Source: Tretioscincus oriximinensis (taxonomy: Eukaryota > Chordata > Lepidosauria > Squamata > Gymnophthalmidae). From it: a stretch of DNA of 64,000 bases. The notes under the pieces were generated by a model. It was not told where the DNA came from. It saw nothing but the letters and a program-made list of their open reading frames with translations, and did no database searches. Position numbers and translations under genes: made by a program. The DNA is taken from contig JAJVDF010000297.1 of assembly GCA_022410635.1 (NCBI GenBank), forward strand, positions 900,439 through 964,438, given 5' to 3'. Shown piece after piece: positions 12,111 through 24,134 of the stretch (the stretch's first letter is position 1; every line of letters begins with the position of its first letter).

Positions 12111-14754
12111 GAATAAGTGTTGTCTGACTTGGAGACTAATGCAAACTGCAGTGTGACTATATTCAGGCAATAGTTTGTAAGGCATTTGTATACATCTGAG
12201 AATAGGATGCTTTTTCTTAAAGAGACGACTGGAAAAATGCTGCCAAACACTGAACAATGAAGAGGTGGGGTGGGGAAAAGGACAGTATATAAACATAATA
12301 TAAGCAAAATGCCACTTCTGTTCTGTTTTTCCTCTCATTTCCCAAGTGGATTGGAATTTGCTTTGCAAGGCTCATTAGAAGAGATTCCCAACTAGACGTT
12401 CCTCATGAATAAAACTTCATTCTGGACATGAGGAGGTTGTGATATAGAAAATAAAGGAGCCATATCTGTTTTGTCATATGGTGTTCCTAGACTTTGTTGC
12501 AACATGTACAATTAATTAAATTTTTGTCTCCTGCATTGCAGTGCCAGTTCTTCTGCTTGGATATTGTAACTGGAGCCTGTGATTCAGATCAGCATCAGCT
12601 AGGCAGTTACTAAGGTTTTGTAGCATCATTCTTCCAGGATTGTAAATGGAGGTCCTAATTTTCAAAGCACCTAAACATATGTTTACACTGGACCCTGATA
12701 TCAACGATATGATCTCATGACTCTGCGGGTGTCCGCAGGACCTCAGGCATGCTATTTGCCAAGGTGGGTGATTAGGCTGTTAGAATGCTTGTTTAAGAAT
12801 TTGTACAAGAATCTTGCCAGATTCTTAATTCTCATATGAAGTATGAATCCTTGACATCATCGTGATGTCACTTTCGTCCCCTGCTTCCGAACCTGCTTCC
12901 CCAGGATCTGGAAGTGACATCACAAATTATGTCATTTTCCCGGTCTCTGCTTCCAGGAATGGCGCCCACAGTGACATCAGTTCTGGTCCCGCCCTGGAAG
13001 TGCTGCCATAAAATTTCTGTACACACAAGGAAAATACTTAATGTCAGAGATTTCCGGGCTCCTGCTGTGATATTACGGTCATGTAAGAACATAGTTTTCT
13101 AATGGTGTCTTCCATTTTGATTTAACATACATCTTGGATTCTCTGATTATAGCATCTAAATATAAGGCACGTATAGGAACCTCAACTGTAATGTAGGATA
13201 ATGGGAGTCTTATAAGCAATCCTATAAGCAATCCACATAAGCTTCTAATAGACAGATATATATTTTTCCTAACAGTACATATGTTTCTCACTCTTTCATC
13301 GGAGTTTACCTTGTCCTCATCGAAGCATATAATAATTTTCCTGAAAAATTTGATACAAATACATTTTCAAACTTTTTTTTAATCTAGCAGATTGTTTGCA
13401 TTTTCTGCTTTTCTTTACATTCCAGACCTGTTCCTTGCTTCTAAGAGAGTCACTATTCTTTCTTATCCTTATTGCCAATGACAGCTACAACATTATTTTT
13501 AATCATGCCCATCCATGAGATGTAACAATAGACACCAGCACTTTGAATTATGACCTGGAACATAAGGCTATTGAAAACTGTTTCCAGGATTCATATGGAT
13601 AGGAGTGGGAATGGGCCCCGATATCAATGCCATGTGGTGCTTTTGCTTCTGTTCTTCTTGTGTTTAATGTGCTGAACAGAATGTGCTTGGAATCCTCCTT
13701 AACCACTGATACTAATATTGACTGTATCCAACATGGGAAGATATGAAGTGAGTAAATATGGCAGAATATACATGTTACACATTGGCCCAATCCCTACGCC
13801 TGATAAACCATGCTTTGGGGGCAATTTAGCCTTCTGTCTCCCCCACGGAAACATGCACGTCCAGTGTTCCAAAGATCTTTGCTGCACAGTAAACAGTATC
13901 TGCATATTATCTAGCAGCCTCCATTTTGTAAAGTCTGAAAGCAATCTCCCTCCAGAGCTTGAATATGCATCTTGTAAAAAGCTGAATGGCTTTTGGCTAG
14001 CAGAGAATGTCTGAGGATTGTATGCAGGCAAACACAGCAATGATTTCTGAGGCTTGTGATGTCATAAGAATTACCAGGATGTGTTGAGGACAGAGAGGGA
14101 ACTGCAAGGAAGTCTGAAGATAAACGGGGACATACTTGTGAATATGTTGCCTCACTTTTTTTTTAAGCAATTTAAAACTTGTAATGGGGAAGCAGCCTCT
14201 AACAGGTTTAGGAAACACTGCTTGAATATTGTTGAATAAGAATATTCAGCATTCTGTGCTGGAATATTACCCTTTCCTAGCATTTTCTGAAGCTTCAGCC
14301 AGAAATAGGTCATTTGGGCAGCCAAGTATTATAATAGAAGTGGAAAGCATGTCATCCACATAGCAGCCGTACATCTAACATTTAAAACTATGGCAACTGT
14401 GAAATAAAACTTCTCCAATTGCAAGGCTTTCGATTGTGCTGGTTTAGCACCAGGGTGGAAATGACCTTGGATGTCAGTCATTTTTAGTTTGATAGTAAAA
14501 TGGATGGGTGGAAAGTATTCTGGTAATTTATCTCCACATTTGCCATCACTCTCTACGAAAGTAGAGGGGACCCAGCCAGAGCTCTCCACAAAACAGTTTC
14601 TTTCTCTATAGCAACCTGTTGTATGCAGGGCCTTTTGCCCTCCAAATTCCAAGAACACGCAAGGGGCATCCTTCATTCATTATGCAAATGCAGCCAAAAT
14701 TACCAAATGAGAATAAAAAAAGATATATGCAGAGTTGGTTCAATCAACTGACAT
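12111..14754. other. Unassigned sequence
   Basis: No gene or known repeat was recognised. A less AT-rich patch at about 12840-13020 repeats the words GTGACATCA and TGATGTCAC several times, which resemble cAMP-response-element half sites. No promoter can be supported from this alone. Overlapping open frames near 13700-14040 on both strands show no domain. Confidence 0.45.
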
Positions 14755-15010
14755 CAATTTATTTATTTATAATTATACCTCACCCTATACCTTAAGCTTT
14801 CAGGGTAACCAACATAAAAAGCAAAAATACAAAGTTTACATATTAAAACAATATCTAAATGTGAGAAAGAAAATGGCATTTCTTTAACCAGAGGTCAGGT
14901 TTAAGATGTGAGTCTTCAAAGATCTTCTGAAAGAATACAGCAATGGTGACTGATTCACATCAAGGGGGAGACTATTCCATAGGGGCAACAACTGAGAAAG
15001 CCCTGACCTA
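14755..15010 (-). mobile_element. L2-type LINE 3' end
   Basis: The minus strand parallels the 3' end of the element at 51375-52458. It has the same AAATAAATAAAT tail, the CCTGAAAGCTTAAGGTATAG segment, the GTCAGG region and the distal coding end with a TGGAATAGTCTCC-like block. It is diverged and not coding. Confidence 0.75.
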
Positions 15011-15286
15011 AGTTCCCACTCCCTTTGTTGTTCAAAATGTATGATTCACGTGGTTTGTATATGAACTCAAAGAAACTCATTTCAAATCTAATGCAATCCA
15101 GAGATATTCTAATGGACCAAGACAATCACAGCAACCCAAAGGTGGTTCACCATCGTTTGCTTCAAAACTGCACCACTGTTCCAAAAATCACTTTGGATAA
15201 AGGCAAATAGCCCCCTGTTGAGTTTATTCAATCCAAACATCAAAGAAACATTACTGCACATTTCTAAATAAGAACCCTCAGACTAT

Positions 15287-15702
15287 GGCTGCGTGCTCAC
15301 AGCTATTTTCTACCTTGTTCTGAGCGCAATCAGTCTCAGGCACACATGCTAAGCGCTTATCAGTAGTCAACCTGCAATAAACGCAGCTTATCGCGGAATA
15401 CACTATTGCTCAGATATTCAGACATTGTTCTGGAGAACCCCCATATTCTTGCAAGTATATGCATGTGCACAAATCAGAGGTGAGATGTTAAAACAAGCGA
15501 GAACACAGCAGTTGTGACTATTGGCAGTTGCAAGTAAAAAATAATAATTCTCGGACTGCACTGTGACAAGATCATTGAGCGATGTTATGTACCTGGGGCA
15601 CTGGTCACAGAATATACACATTTGGTGTGCATGGACACATGATTGCTATATTCCACATTATAGCTTTGTAGCAGTTTTTAATTCGCCATGTGCATGCAGC
15701 CT
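15287..15702 (-). mobile_element. GGCTGC-family non-autonomous element
   Basis: Read on the minus strand this aligns with 30590-31008 over its whole length of about 416 bp, including CACAAAGCTATA-like, GAATATAGCAATC, GTGCACACCAAA and CAGTGCAGTC blocks. The ends are inverted: GGCTGCGTGC at 15287 and GCATGCAGCC at the right. That suggests a DNA transposon derivative, although no target duplication is certain. Confidence 0.65.
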
Positions 15703-15781
15703 ATACATGAGCTCCAAAGTACCCCATTTTGAAGTTATCTCTCTTCCAATGAAATTCCAGTTAATAGTACAATTACATTAC

Positions 15782-15958
15782 GTAAGAACATAAGAAAAGA
15801 TATACTGGATCAGGTCACAGCCCATCTAGTCCAGGATTCTGTCTCACACAGAAGCCCACCAGATGCACCTAGGCAGTCTGAACAGAGGAAAACAAAATAT
15901 GCCCCTGTTCATGACTCCCTGCAAATGGTATTTCAGGAGTCCTGCCTGTTGCTCCATT
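15782..15958 (-). mobile_element. CR1 LINE 3' end
   Basis: Minus-strand CR1 3' UTR with the octamer tail (GAACATAA on the plus strand) at 15786. It is very similar to 4656-4840, including the CATCTAGTCCAGGATTCTGT and CACACAGAAGCCCACC segments. Confidence 0.9.
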
Positions 15959-17237
15959 CTTTCTTTACAGAATATAATCTTAGGACAATCTTCCTTGGCT
16001 TTACATTTCAAAACATTTTAGGAGATGATCACAATTGGAGAATTTGGGGTATGTAGCTAGTGGCAACTGATGGGATTGTTTCTCATATTCAGTAAAAATA
16101 ATAGTGATCTAATATTTTTTTCTAAGCCTCGATACCAGAGGCTCTTGTGTGTTTTGAGTTGTCTCAGGGAGACAGCAATCTTGAAACAAAAACAAAATCT
16201 TAATTCCTTCTGGCTCCTTTCAAGTGGGCACAGTTGTTTTGTGACTTCTGTTTGTTGTGGCCACCCTTCCTAACCATAAACTATTAGGAGGTTAGCCTAG
16301 CAACAAGCTAAATATTTCTTCCAGATATAATTTTTGTTCTTGTGTTTGCTGCTTGAGCCTTGATTATACACTCTGAACTGGCCTGTTATTACAAGAATAC
16401 AATGTTGAAGTAATAAATGTAAGGTACATCTTTGGGGAATTCTCTGAACACAATGCAATAAAATTTCCATCCTTTTCTGTCATGTTATGTTTTCTCTTCT
16501 TTTCCTCTGCAGACATTTTTTAATCAAAGGGTGAAAGAGATATGAAGAAATTAGGAAGAGTGAGTTTCTTAAGCAGTTGCTTCAAATAGAGAAGACAATA
16601 GAAGTATTTTTTTNAAAAAAATGGATTGAATTCCACATAGATAGGAGGGATCCATCTTGGGCCTGGAATATCTATTACCTTACACCAAACATTTCATGTA
16701 TGGGTCTTGAGTTTGGCACAGTTTATTAGTAGCAGGAACGTTTGTTAGAAGCAAATTATCTGAGTTAATTCAGTCTGTGTTCACAAACTAAAATTCTCAA
16801 TTTTCCTGGACATTCCCAATACAGACTCAGGATACTAAGGCAACATGGCATAATATTGCTGTTATGGGAAATTCAGAAATGATATCAGGTTTTCATAACA
16901 GTCATGCTACTCATCTGTCTACTGGCATCTTCATTAACATCATTCTTTCAGATATCCAGAAGCCAGACAAAACACACAAAACAAAGAAAAACTGGACTGG
17001 TCTGGCACTTGAACTGGTTTCCAGGAAATTGCAAAAGTAATGATAGCAAACGGAGTCACCGATCGTAAGTAAAAGCCTGTTATAGTTTCTCATATCTGGT
17101 GAGGGTAGCAAGAGGCAACTGCAGGTTTTTCTTTAGATTCCACAGGTACTTCTTGATATATGGAGATTCCGAAAGGAAAAGTACAGTGTCAAAACAGTCA
17201 GCCAAAGATGGGACTGTTGTTCCCTAGGCAAAAGCAA
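15959..17237. other. AT-rich sequence, nothing recognised
   Basis: No repeat family or gene was recognised. One undetermined base lies in an A/T run near 16614. Confidence 0.5.
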
Positions 17238-17600
17238 GGCTGTATCCAGATGGTACTTGTTTATTCCAGAATTTTCTTACATAATATGGGTTGTCGATGT
17301 ACTATTTTTCATGTGTTTCATTCAGACCTTCACGGTACGGTATATTCTGATTTCTGTTGTTCTATCCGGTCCTCGGAAACAAGATTTTCTGTGCCCATGA
17401 CACACTCTCCTGGCAGCCATTTTATTTCCTGGATGTTAAGAAGAAGTTCAGTGGTTTCTCCTCTAAAATGCTTTTGGATAGTTTGCTATCAATATCAGAT
17501 TCCTTGCCTCTTGCCTTCGCAGTTTCTGTCCAGAATTATCCACAAGCACAGCCTTTTCGCAGTAACTCTATATAGCCAAGTTATTAATGCTCCGTCATTT
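17238..17600 (+). repeat. Unclassified old interspersed repeat (GGCTGTATCCA family)
   Basis: Second copy of the family at 6485-6780. It begins GGCTGTATCCAGA and shares the ordered blocks listed there. The copies differ widely, so the family is old. The 147-residue frame crossing it is incidental. Confidence 0.45.
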
Positions 17601-18067
17601 TGACTGGAACTTGTACAATTTAAGTATTATTACTTGGGTGCAGCGGCGGGTGGTGCAGTTTGGGGCTGGAGTGTATGTGTGTGTGTGCAGGTTCCTCCAG
17701 CCTCGACAAAGTTAGGAAAGTGCCTGGAAGGAGGCACATTGAAGCACTTACCGGTCTCTCTCTCAGTCTGCAAGTTGAATGCTAGTACAAAATGGCACCT
17801 CTACGGGACTGAGAGAGAGACTGTAGCCCCTCCCAGGCAGCCCTCCCATTGGTTCTGGGATTGGCGACCCCTTTTGTCAATTAAAAAAGCTGCCTGGGCC
17901 TTTTTGATTTGTTGGTGGCTCCTCTATGAAAGGAGATTTTATCATTGATTTTAATATCTGAGTGTTCACTGAACCCCACGAACCCAGAGGCCAGCTGCCA
18001 CTGCTTGGGTGCTCTTTTTCTGAAATATTTGCTACTATAATTTTAAAACAACACTTAAGATAACCAT
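17601..18067. other. Locally GC-richer sequence, unassigned
   Basis: A less AT-rich stretch at about 17630-17880 with short GT and GAGA runs. No gene, CpG island or repeat family can be supported. Confidence 0.4.
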
Positions 18068-18292
18068 AAATAGGAAGCTTCCAGACTGTGGAATGACCTC
18101 TACTCTGAGGTGTGTCAGGCACCTACACTGTACATATTCAGGTTCACAGTGAAGAGGCATCTATTCACCCTTGCTATTGGCTGAACCAAAATCCTCTCCT
18201 CTTTGAAGATCCTGTTACTATATAGTCTTTTATTATGATCCATCCAGAGACCTTTGGGTATTGGGTAAAATATAAATGTAAATAAATAAATA
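18068..18292 (+). mobile_element. L2-type LINE 3' end
   Basis: It matches the end of the L2 coding region (a CTTCCAGACTGTGGAATGAC block corresponding to PRLWN) and the 3' UTR, then AGACCTTTGGGTAT and an AAATAAATAAAT tail. Confidence 0.8.
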
Positions 18293-18632
18293 AAATACTA
18301 GAACTAATGTAAATAAATATAAGCTATAAAGTACAATGTTGTTGCAATATGCTAAATACATCCATTACTAAAATTCATAACTGTCCTGGCCACCAGGGCA
18401 TTAAGTTTTTTTACCTGGCAGGGGGTGGAGGGGAGAATGTGGCATAAGAACACATTTTTTTACCTCAGATAGTATTTGCATGCATGTACTACTTGGAATA
18501 CAATATTGGGGGAGATGCTGACTTACTAATACTGTATTGGTGCATAGTTGATTCCATTTGAATCTCATCCCTGCAGGGGGATAAAAAAATCTGAATTCTT
18601 TTGCAGTGCAGACATTTTACTGCCAAAATTGT

Positions 18633-18690
18633 TTATTTATTTCATTTCTATACACCCCTATACCCAAAGGTCTCAGGGCGGTTAAAAACA
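18633..18690 (-). mobile_element. L2-type tail fragment
   Basis: ATTTATTT followed by CCCTATACCCAAAGGTCTCA and GGGCGGTTAA. This is the reverse complement of the L2-type 3' terminus, and only the tail is present. Confidence 0.75.
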
Positions 18691-19568
18691 CTGAATAGCA
18701 GCCATCTATAAGTCACTTGCATTCATCTTACACTAAGAATGAATGCATTAATTATAGAGTTTTTCAGAATGTAAAAACTGTCTGTCTGTCTACATACAAA
18801 CATCCGTCTGCACGTAGAATATATAATCTTGTTTTCAGAAGCTTACGTTATTGTCTCCTCTTAGTGGCATATTCACATCACAAAGTGGGGGATGGGGAAT
18901 ATCATGAGTAAATGGCATTTCCAGTAATGAAGGAATAAACCTAGATATCCAGAAGCCTGTTTCCTTGGCAACTGAATGGCACAATCAGAATCACTCAATT
19001 GTGCCACCATTAGAGATGCTTTTTCCACTGTGTGAGTTTGTGTATGTTCCACAGTCCTGTAAAAGGAAGGATGGAAATGACTGAAGTAAAAAAAAAAAAA
19101 TCTGCCAAGAGCTTTCCTGGAATGCTTCAGAAGCATATAACCAGTGAATAAAGATAGGAAGATGAAGCACACAATGGCTGCCCTCATAAACCTTCTGATT
19201 GCAATCAGCTTTTTAAGTACCGAGAGAGAAGATGGCTGACACAAGAATAAGTATGCTTGAATGGCTGACATGGGAATATGGAAGCCTTCTCTTCCTTGCT
19301 GTCAGACTTCTAGAAGCAAAGACAGCCAAATACTCCTCAAATAAGCTTCCCAAAACAATTTATGGTATCTTTTGAATAGTGAGAGAATATATATTGTGAA
19401 ATAACATGCAGCAATACCTGCAAGTAACCATTATGAAAGCTTTTGCTTTCAAGAGATGTATAAAATTTCAATTAGGGTTCCATAAAGTAGCAGATTTATG
19501 TTTATAAAAATTTAAAGTACAAGCAAAAGGAAAGCAAACTCAGCACAGAAAAAATATTGTATAAGAAT
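18691..19568. other. AT-rich sequence, nothing recognised
   Basis: No gene or repeat family was recognised up to the GC-rich hAT element. Confidence 0.5.
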
Positions 19569-20064
19569 CAGTGCTTTTTTTCCAGACAAAAAGGTGACGG
19601 TACTAACGCCGGCGAGGGGGGTGGCGGCGTTAGTACCATGGGGGGGCGGGGGGGGCGGTACTAACCCACCCCCCCAGTTAGTACTGGGGGCGGCGGGGCG
19701 GGGCAGGGCGGGGGCGGCGTTAGCAGCGGGCGGCATTAGCGGCATTAGCGGNCGCCGCTAACACCCCCCGCCCGCCTAAATGCCACAGTACCGGCACNTT
19801 TNNNTNNGGGGGGNGGGGGGGNGCGGCGTTAGCGGGGGGTGGTGTTAGCGGCGGCCGCAGGCGCGGTCGCCACCGCTACCGACCCCCACCGCTAACGCTG
19901 CCCCCCACCCCGCCCCCCGCCCACCTAAACGCCGCATTACCGGCACCTTTTATTTAGGTGGGGGGCGGGGGGCGGTGTTAGCGCTACCGCTAAGGCCCCC
20001 CCCCCGCCTAAATAAAAGGTGCCGGTACTGCGTTCCGGTGCGTTCCGGCACAAAAAAAGCCCTG
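19569..20064. mobile_element. GC-rich non-autonomous hAT element with 8-bp target duplication
   Basis: The terminal inverted repeats start CAGTGCTTTTTTT and end AAAAAAAGCCCTG. A perfect 8-bp direct repeat, ataagaat, flanks it at 19561-19568 and 20065-20072, the target-site size of hAT transposases. The interior is extremely GC-rich and built from GGCGTTAGCGG-like and CGCTAACGCC-like units in both orientations, with several undetermined bases near 19752 and 19799-19822. There is no coding capacity, so it relied on an enzyme made elsewhere. Confidence 0.93.
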
Positions 20065-20277
20065 ATAAGAATATAATTATAACTATATATACTGCATCAA
20101 ATTATTTTAAAAAATCAGTACCCCTATGCCAGCATACTTTGAAGAAAAGCACAAAATTTGTGAATTCCAAATGTGTGTGAACTAGACTACATTCAACTAT
20201 TAACTCATTAGCAATTTGAATTTGTGTCACATTTGCCATACGAACTTTTATATAAGCTAACTAGCCGCATTAAGCTC

Positions 20278-20640
20278 AAGCTGCGTGTACACAATGACGT
20301 AAAAACCGCTACAAAGTTATATTCTGGAATATAGCAATTGCGTGTCTGTGCACACTGAGGTTATATTCTCATGACAGGTACACTAGGCTAACCAGATGAC
20401 CCCTGGGGTGTGTGTGTTGAAAACACATTTTGGGAGTGCCTCCCAGTTTTTTCTGAGGAAAAAGATTATTATTTTTTTCCTCAGAAAAAAAGATTATTAT
20501 TTTTTTCCTCAGAAAAAAATGGGAGGCACCCCCAAAACGGGTTTTCAACCACCCCCCAAATGGGGTCATCTGGTCAGCCTAGGTACACTAGATCAATTAG
20601 CGTCCAGGATAGATGACAGGCTCAAGCACAGCCGCCTATG
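20278..20640 (+). mobile_element. GGCTGC-family element interrupted by a foldback insertion
   Basis: Bases 20279-20375 match the start of the element at 30590 (AGCTGCGTGTACAC, ACAAAGTTATATTC, GAATATAGCAATTG, GTGTCTGTGCACAC). The match resumes weakly after the foldback element ends at 20581. The right end is uncertain. Confidence 0.55.
20385..20581. mobile_element. Foldback (MITE-like) element, second copy
   Basis: Inverted ends AGGCTAACCAGATGACCCC and GGGGTCATCTGGTCAGCCT, with an interior made of two copies of an AAAAAGATTATTATTTTTTT unit bounded by CCTCAG. It is flanked by a direct repeat of at least 8 bp (ggtacact at 20377-20384 and 20582-20589). The repeat can be extended to 11 bp because it overlaps the element ends. 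This points to hAT-like integration. Confidence 0.88.
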
Positions 20641-21090
20641 CCTCCTGAAGTTGCTTCAGTGGAATCTGCCCGCCTTTTCCTCTCAGCCCAGCCAGCCCCC
20701 TGCCTGTTTTCAGGGGCTGCTTCTGCCTGGAATCAGCTTGTGATGAGCAGCATCGATGTTGTCACTGTTGTTGCTTCGCCTAAGCCAATCTCCAGGCAGC
20801 AGCAGCCCTCCAAAGCAGGTATTATGTATTGAATGCAATCAGACTGATATAAAAAGGAAGTCTGTAGGACTACAGTTGGGGATGATAGACAGGCTGCTAT
20901 TCAAATACAAGTCAGTACATTTTGACAGGAAGGCATTGTCAGACTTTGAGGCAAGGAAGGAGAAAGTGTGGAAATTGGGTAATTTTTTTAACTAAATATC
21001 TGTGGGTTTTTTTATGGTGACTGAAAAATTGCATTTTCTAAAAGTGTTGATTTTTTTAAAAATCCAGTGTGCAGCAGTTCCAGAATCTTT
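20641..21090. other. Unassigned sequence
   Basis: A less AT-rich stretch (about 20600-20830) followed by AT-rich sequence. The 115-residue frame ending at 20743 starts in the foldback element and has no domain. Confidence 0.45.
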
Positions 21091-21195
21091 GATTTCTCTT
21101 GTATCTTCAGCCCCTCCTGTTCTTCACCATTAGCTGTGCTGGCTGGAAGCACAGTAGTTCAGAAACATCTGGAGGGCCAGAGTTGGACCACCCTG
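21091..21195 (+). mobile_element. hAT-like element fragment
   Basis: It has a GCTGTGCTGGCTGG segment, then an ACAGTAGTTCAGAAACATCT segment and GGAGGGCCAGAG, ending at a CACCCTG-type terminus. This order is familiar from non-autonomous hAT repeats of reptiles. The left terminus is not evident. Confidence 0.5.
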
Positions 21196-21204
21196 TTCTC
21201 AAAG

Positions 21205-22469
21205 AAAAGTGGTCAACATAGAGCAAACTTCCTGAAACAAACCGAGATTACCTTACATGCTTCTTGCTTCCTTGAATTTTTAGGCTGGTGACTTTTATGC
21301 TCTGTCTACAAAGATAATTTGTTTTCCTACTTCATACCAGATTCCTAATGAATTTCAAAGAAGCTCTTTTGAGGCTGACCACATCAGGGCAAAGTCTTTA
21401 TTTCAATATAAATATAGCTTATAAATGCAATGTATCAAATGGAAACACACTCTCAATTTGGGTTTTTGCCAATCCTTTCCTTATGCCATTTTTCATGAAC
21501 ATTTATTAAACAAAAATATTCTGGTTCCCTCTTGGGATTTCATTTGAAAGGTGGCATATTTATTTTATTTGCTTAATATAGAAACAAACTGGCAACACAA
21601 AAATAGAACAACTGCAAAATGGATACAAACTATACTGGTTTGTATCCTGTAAGGTATAAAAAGCAATACCATAAAGCCAGAATAAAACATGTCAAAAGGG
21701 TCAAATTTAGTTAGTCAAGCAAATGTGCTAGAAGATCTGAGAAAAACGAATATTAAAGATATGTATTTTAGTAACTCCAATGGAGATTAAGTTTATCCAA
21801 CCAAATACAAGGTAAAATATAGAGAAGTGGTTAATAAAAGTTGCATTTCATACTGTATTTTTCCTACTTTATCTTATTTAAATAATATAGCCATATAGTT
21901 CATTCATTTCCCAAAAACACATTTGTTCAAATGTTTGAATCCAAGTCTCCCCATTCTGAAATAATTAAGTAAGAATTATCAAAATTTCACTAGGAGATCA
22001 TCTTGACTTTCTCTATAAATAATTTGTTTCAGTATTTGATTTTCTGTATTCTTATGTTTTTCTCCATTTCTAAAAGCTGCCCTACTATACATTATATTTC
22101 ATTATTCTCTCCACCAGAAAATTTGCTATCAGTTGATAATAATATAGNGGTACCATTTCCCTATACTCCATTTTTCACTAGCTAGTTGGTATTTGTTCAA
22201 GGATGCAGAAATCTCATTTTGTATACATTTCACACAAACACAGATCCCTTTGGAAAGAGCTGAATTATGATTTTATGATTGCAGGACTCCCGTTGGAGGA
22301 ACAGCCTCATTTATTATCACTAGGGCATGTGATATATCTACCACAATATTATTCACTAAATAGGATATGGATTCAAATCTTAATAATGTCAATGAATACA
22401 TACTAAAGTGTTTATTAACAAGTACAAAAGGTGGTTGCAGGTGCTAGGGCTTTTCTGAAACTTTGGAAG
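21205..22469. other. AT-rich sequence, nothing recognised
   Basis: No gene or repeat family was recognised. One n lies at 22148. Confidence 0.5.
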
Positions 22470-22656
22470 CCAAGGATATAAACAGCTACTAGGATGGGTC
22501 TCTTGATACTACCTCCAGGATGGAGTAACAGACATTATTCCTGAAGTACCATTTGCAGGGAGTCAAGAACAGGTGACCTTCTTCTGCTTGAGGATGCCCA
22601 GGTGCAATTGGTGGGCCACGGTATGAGACAGAATGCTGGGCTAGATGGACTCCTCT
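22470..22656 (+). mobile_element. CR1 LINE 3' end, diverged
   Basis: Plus-strand match to the CR1 3' region of 43588-44139. It has a GGATATAAACAGCTACTAGG segment, a CCTCCAGGATGGAGTAACAG segment, GATGCCCAGGTGCAATTGGT and GCTGGGCTAGATGGACTCC. The octamer tail is lost. Confidence 0.82.
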
Positions 22657-22780
22657 TTTTAACAGCTTTCTCAGACTGGGGACCATTTCCCAGCAGAATT
22701 ATGTGCCAGGTGGCAACATTAGATGGTTTTCAGTCACCAGTTCGAATTATCACCTAATCTTCTGTTGCTTGTCTATGATG

Positions 22781-22926
22781 CATGTAATCTATCAGGATGG
22801 AAGGGTTACATTTTAAGCATGTCTTATAATCTTTTTATTGGTCCCTTTGTTGAGTTTTGTGATCACCCAAGAGACTTTTGATTGAAGGGTAATATATAAA
22901 TAAAATAAATAATTGGATAAATAAAT
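22781..22926 (+). mobile_element. L2-type LINE tail, diverged
   Basis: A degraded L2-type 3' UTR ending in AAATAAAATAAATAATTGG-like tail sequence. The GAGACTTTTGATTGAAGGGT block corresponds to the conserved CTGAGACCTTTGGGTA segment. Confidence 0.55.
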
Positions 22927-23950
22927 GCAGGTATCCATCACATAAACTATCTCCTCTTTCTAATGATATTTACAACTTTAAATCCATTTTGCACTGGCAG
23001 ATACCCTGGACCATACTAGGGCCTTCCTTTCATCACATTGGTACCTTCTAAGGGGCCTCCAGTGCAAAATTACCCTTATTTCCATTACAAGCAATTGCAG
23101 GCAACTGTCACAACTGAAGCCTATGTCCATTACTTTTTACCTCATTAAATGTACTTTTTCCTTCTTAAGAATGTTGATTTAGCAAAGCAGAAGGGTAGGA
23201 TTTGGTGCATGGTAATTGCCATTGCTTTTAAATTACAAACATGAAAATAAAAGCAATGCTAAAATCTTCATTTACACACCCAACACCTTTTAATGTGCCT
23301 CTTTCTCGCCATTCTGTTGCTAATAGACATGCGATATGTTTAAGAATGGCTTTAAATGAATGATATTGCAGTTAGTCTGAGGAAATAACTACCACAGTAA
23401 CTAAACCTTAATTTGCAACTTTGGGAAAAACAGAGTCTAAGATGACATTAATTTTTAAAACTAATAGGTGTGCATGAAATGTTATTTAGCCGTATTGGAA
23501 ATGCCAACATTAGATAAAAGACAGTGGTGAATTAAATGTTATATGATGAAAGAAGAAATTAATTAAGTCATTTAAATAAATAGGCAGATGTCTCAATCCT
23601 ATTAATGCATAATTGCAAGGTATCCACTTGCTTTCTGCAGGTGCTTGGGGCAGGTGTCAAAATCCTTATTCCAAAAGATTATTTTGCTTTTCCATTTCTG
23701 AGAATGAAGGTGTTGTTTGAAGTGGCAATCTGAGGCGCCTAAGGTGAGGGCAGAAAATTGTGCCTGTTATCACCACACCAAATGATGCTTAATTGTATAA
23801 TGTCCAAATATAGTGGAACAACTGAGCAACAGGGACAGATGCAATAAGTTTCCAAAAAGTGCTGAAGTAGCTTACATTGGTCTGGTGTCTCACATTCGTG
23901 GAAATAGCAGTATTCTTTGAACAGTCAACATTTCTCCTTATGGTCTAGAG
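22927..23950. other. Unique AT-rich sequence, possible conserved non-coding element
   Basis: No repeat was recognised. The stretch 23300-23640 is repeat-free and carries several homeodomain-type words (TTAATT, TAATTAAG, ATTAATG). It is only a candidate for a conserved non-coding element. Confidence 0.35.
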
Positions 23951-24126
23951 CAGACCTGGGTAAGGGTTGGCCCAAGGGCCACATGGGACTCGCCTACTGT
24001 CTCGGACCGGCCCGCCTGCCTTAGCTCAGAATTGGGGGCGTGATTTTACTGTTATATACAGTCTGGCCCTCTGAAACCATCCCAATTTTCATGTGGCCCC
24101 TTGGGAAAATTAATTGCCCACACCTG
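23951..24126. mobile_element. Non-autonomous hAT element with perfect 8-bp target duplication
   Basis: A 176-bp element starting CAGACCTGGGTAA and ending TTGCCCACACCTG, imperfect inverted repeats of the Charlie-like hAT type. The 8-bp direct repeat gtctagag flanks it at 23943-23950 and 24127-24134. The interior holds GGGCCACATGG and its inverted counterpart CATGTGGCCCC. Confidence 0.93.
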
Positions 24127-24134
24127 GTCTAGAG

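Noticed and set aside
12840..13020. CpG island or promoter around repeated TGACATCA words
   Set aside because: The stretch is short, is not CpG-rich, and has no TATA box, transcript or exon support.
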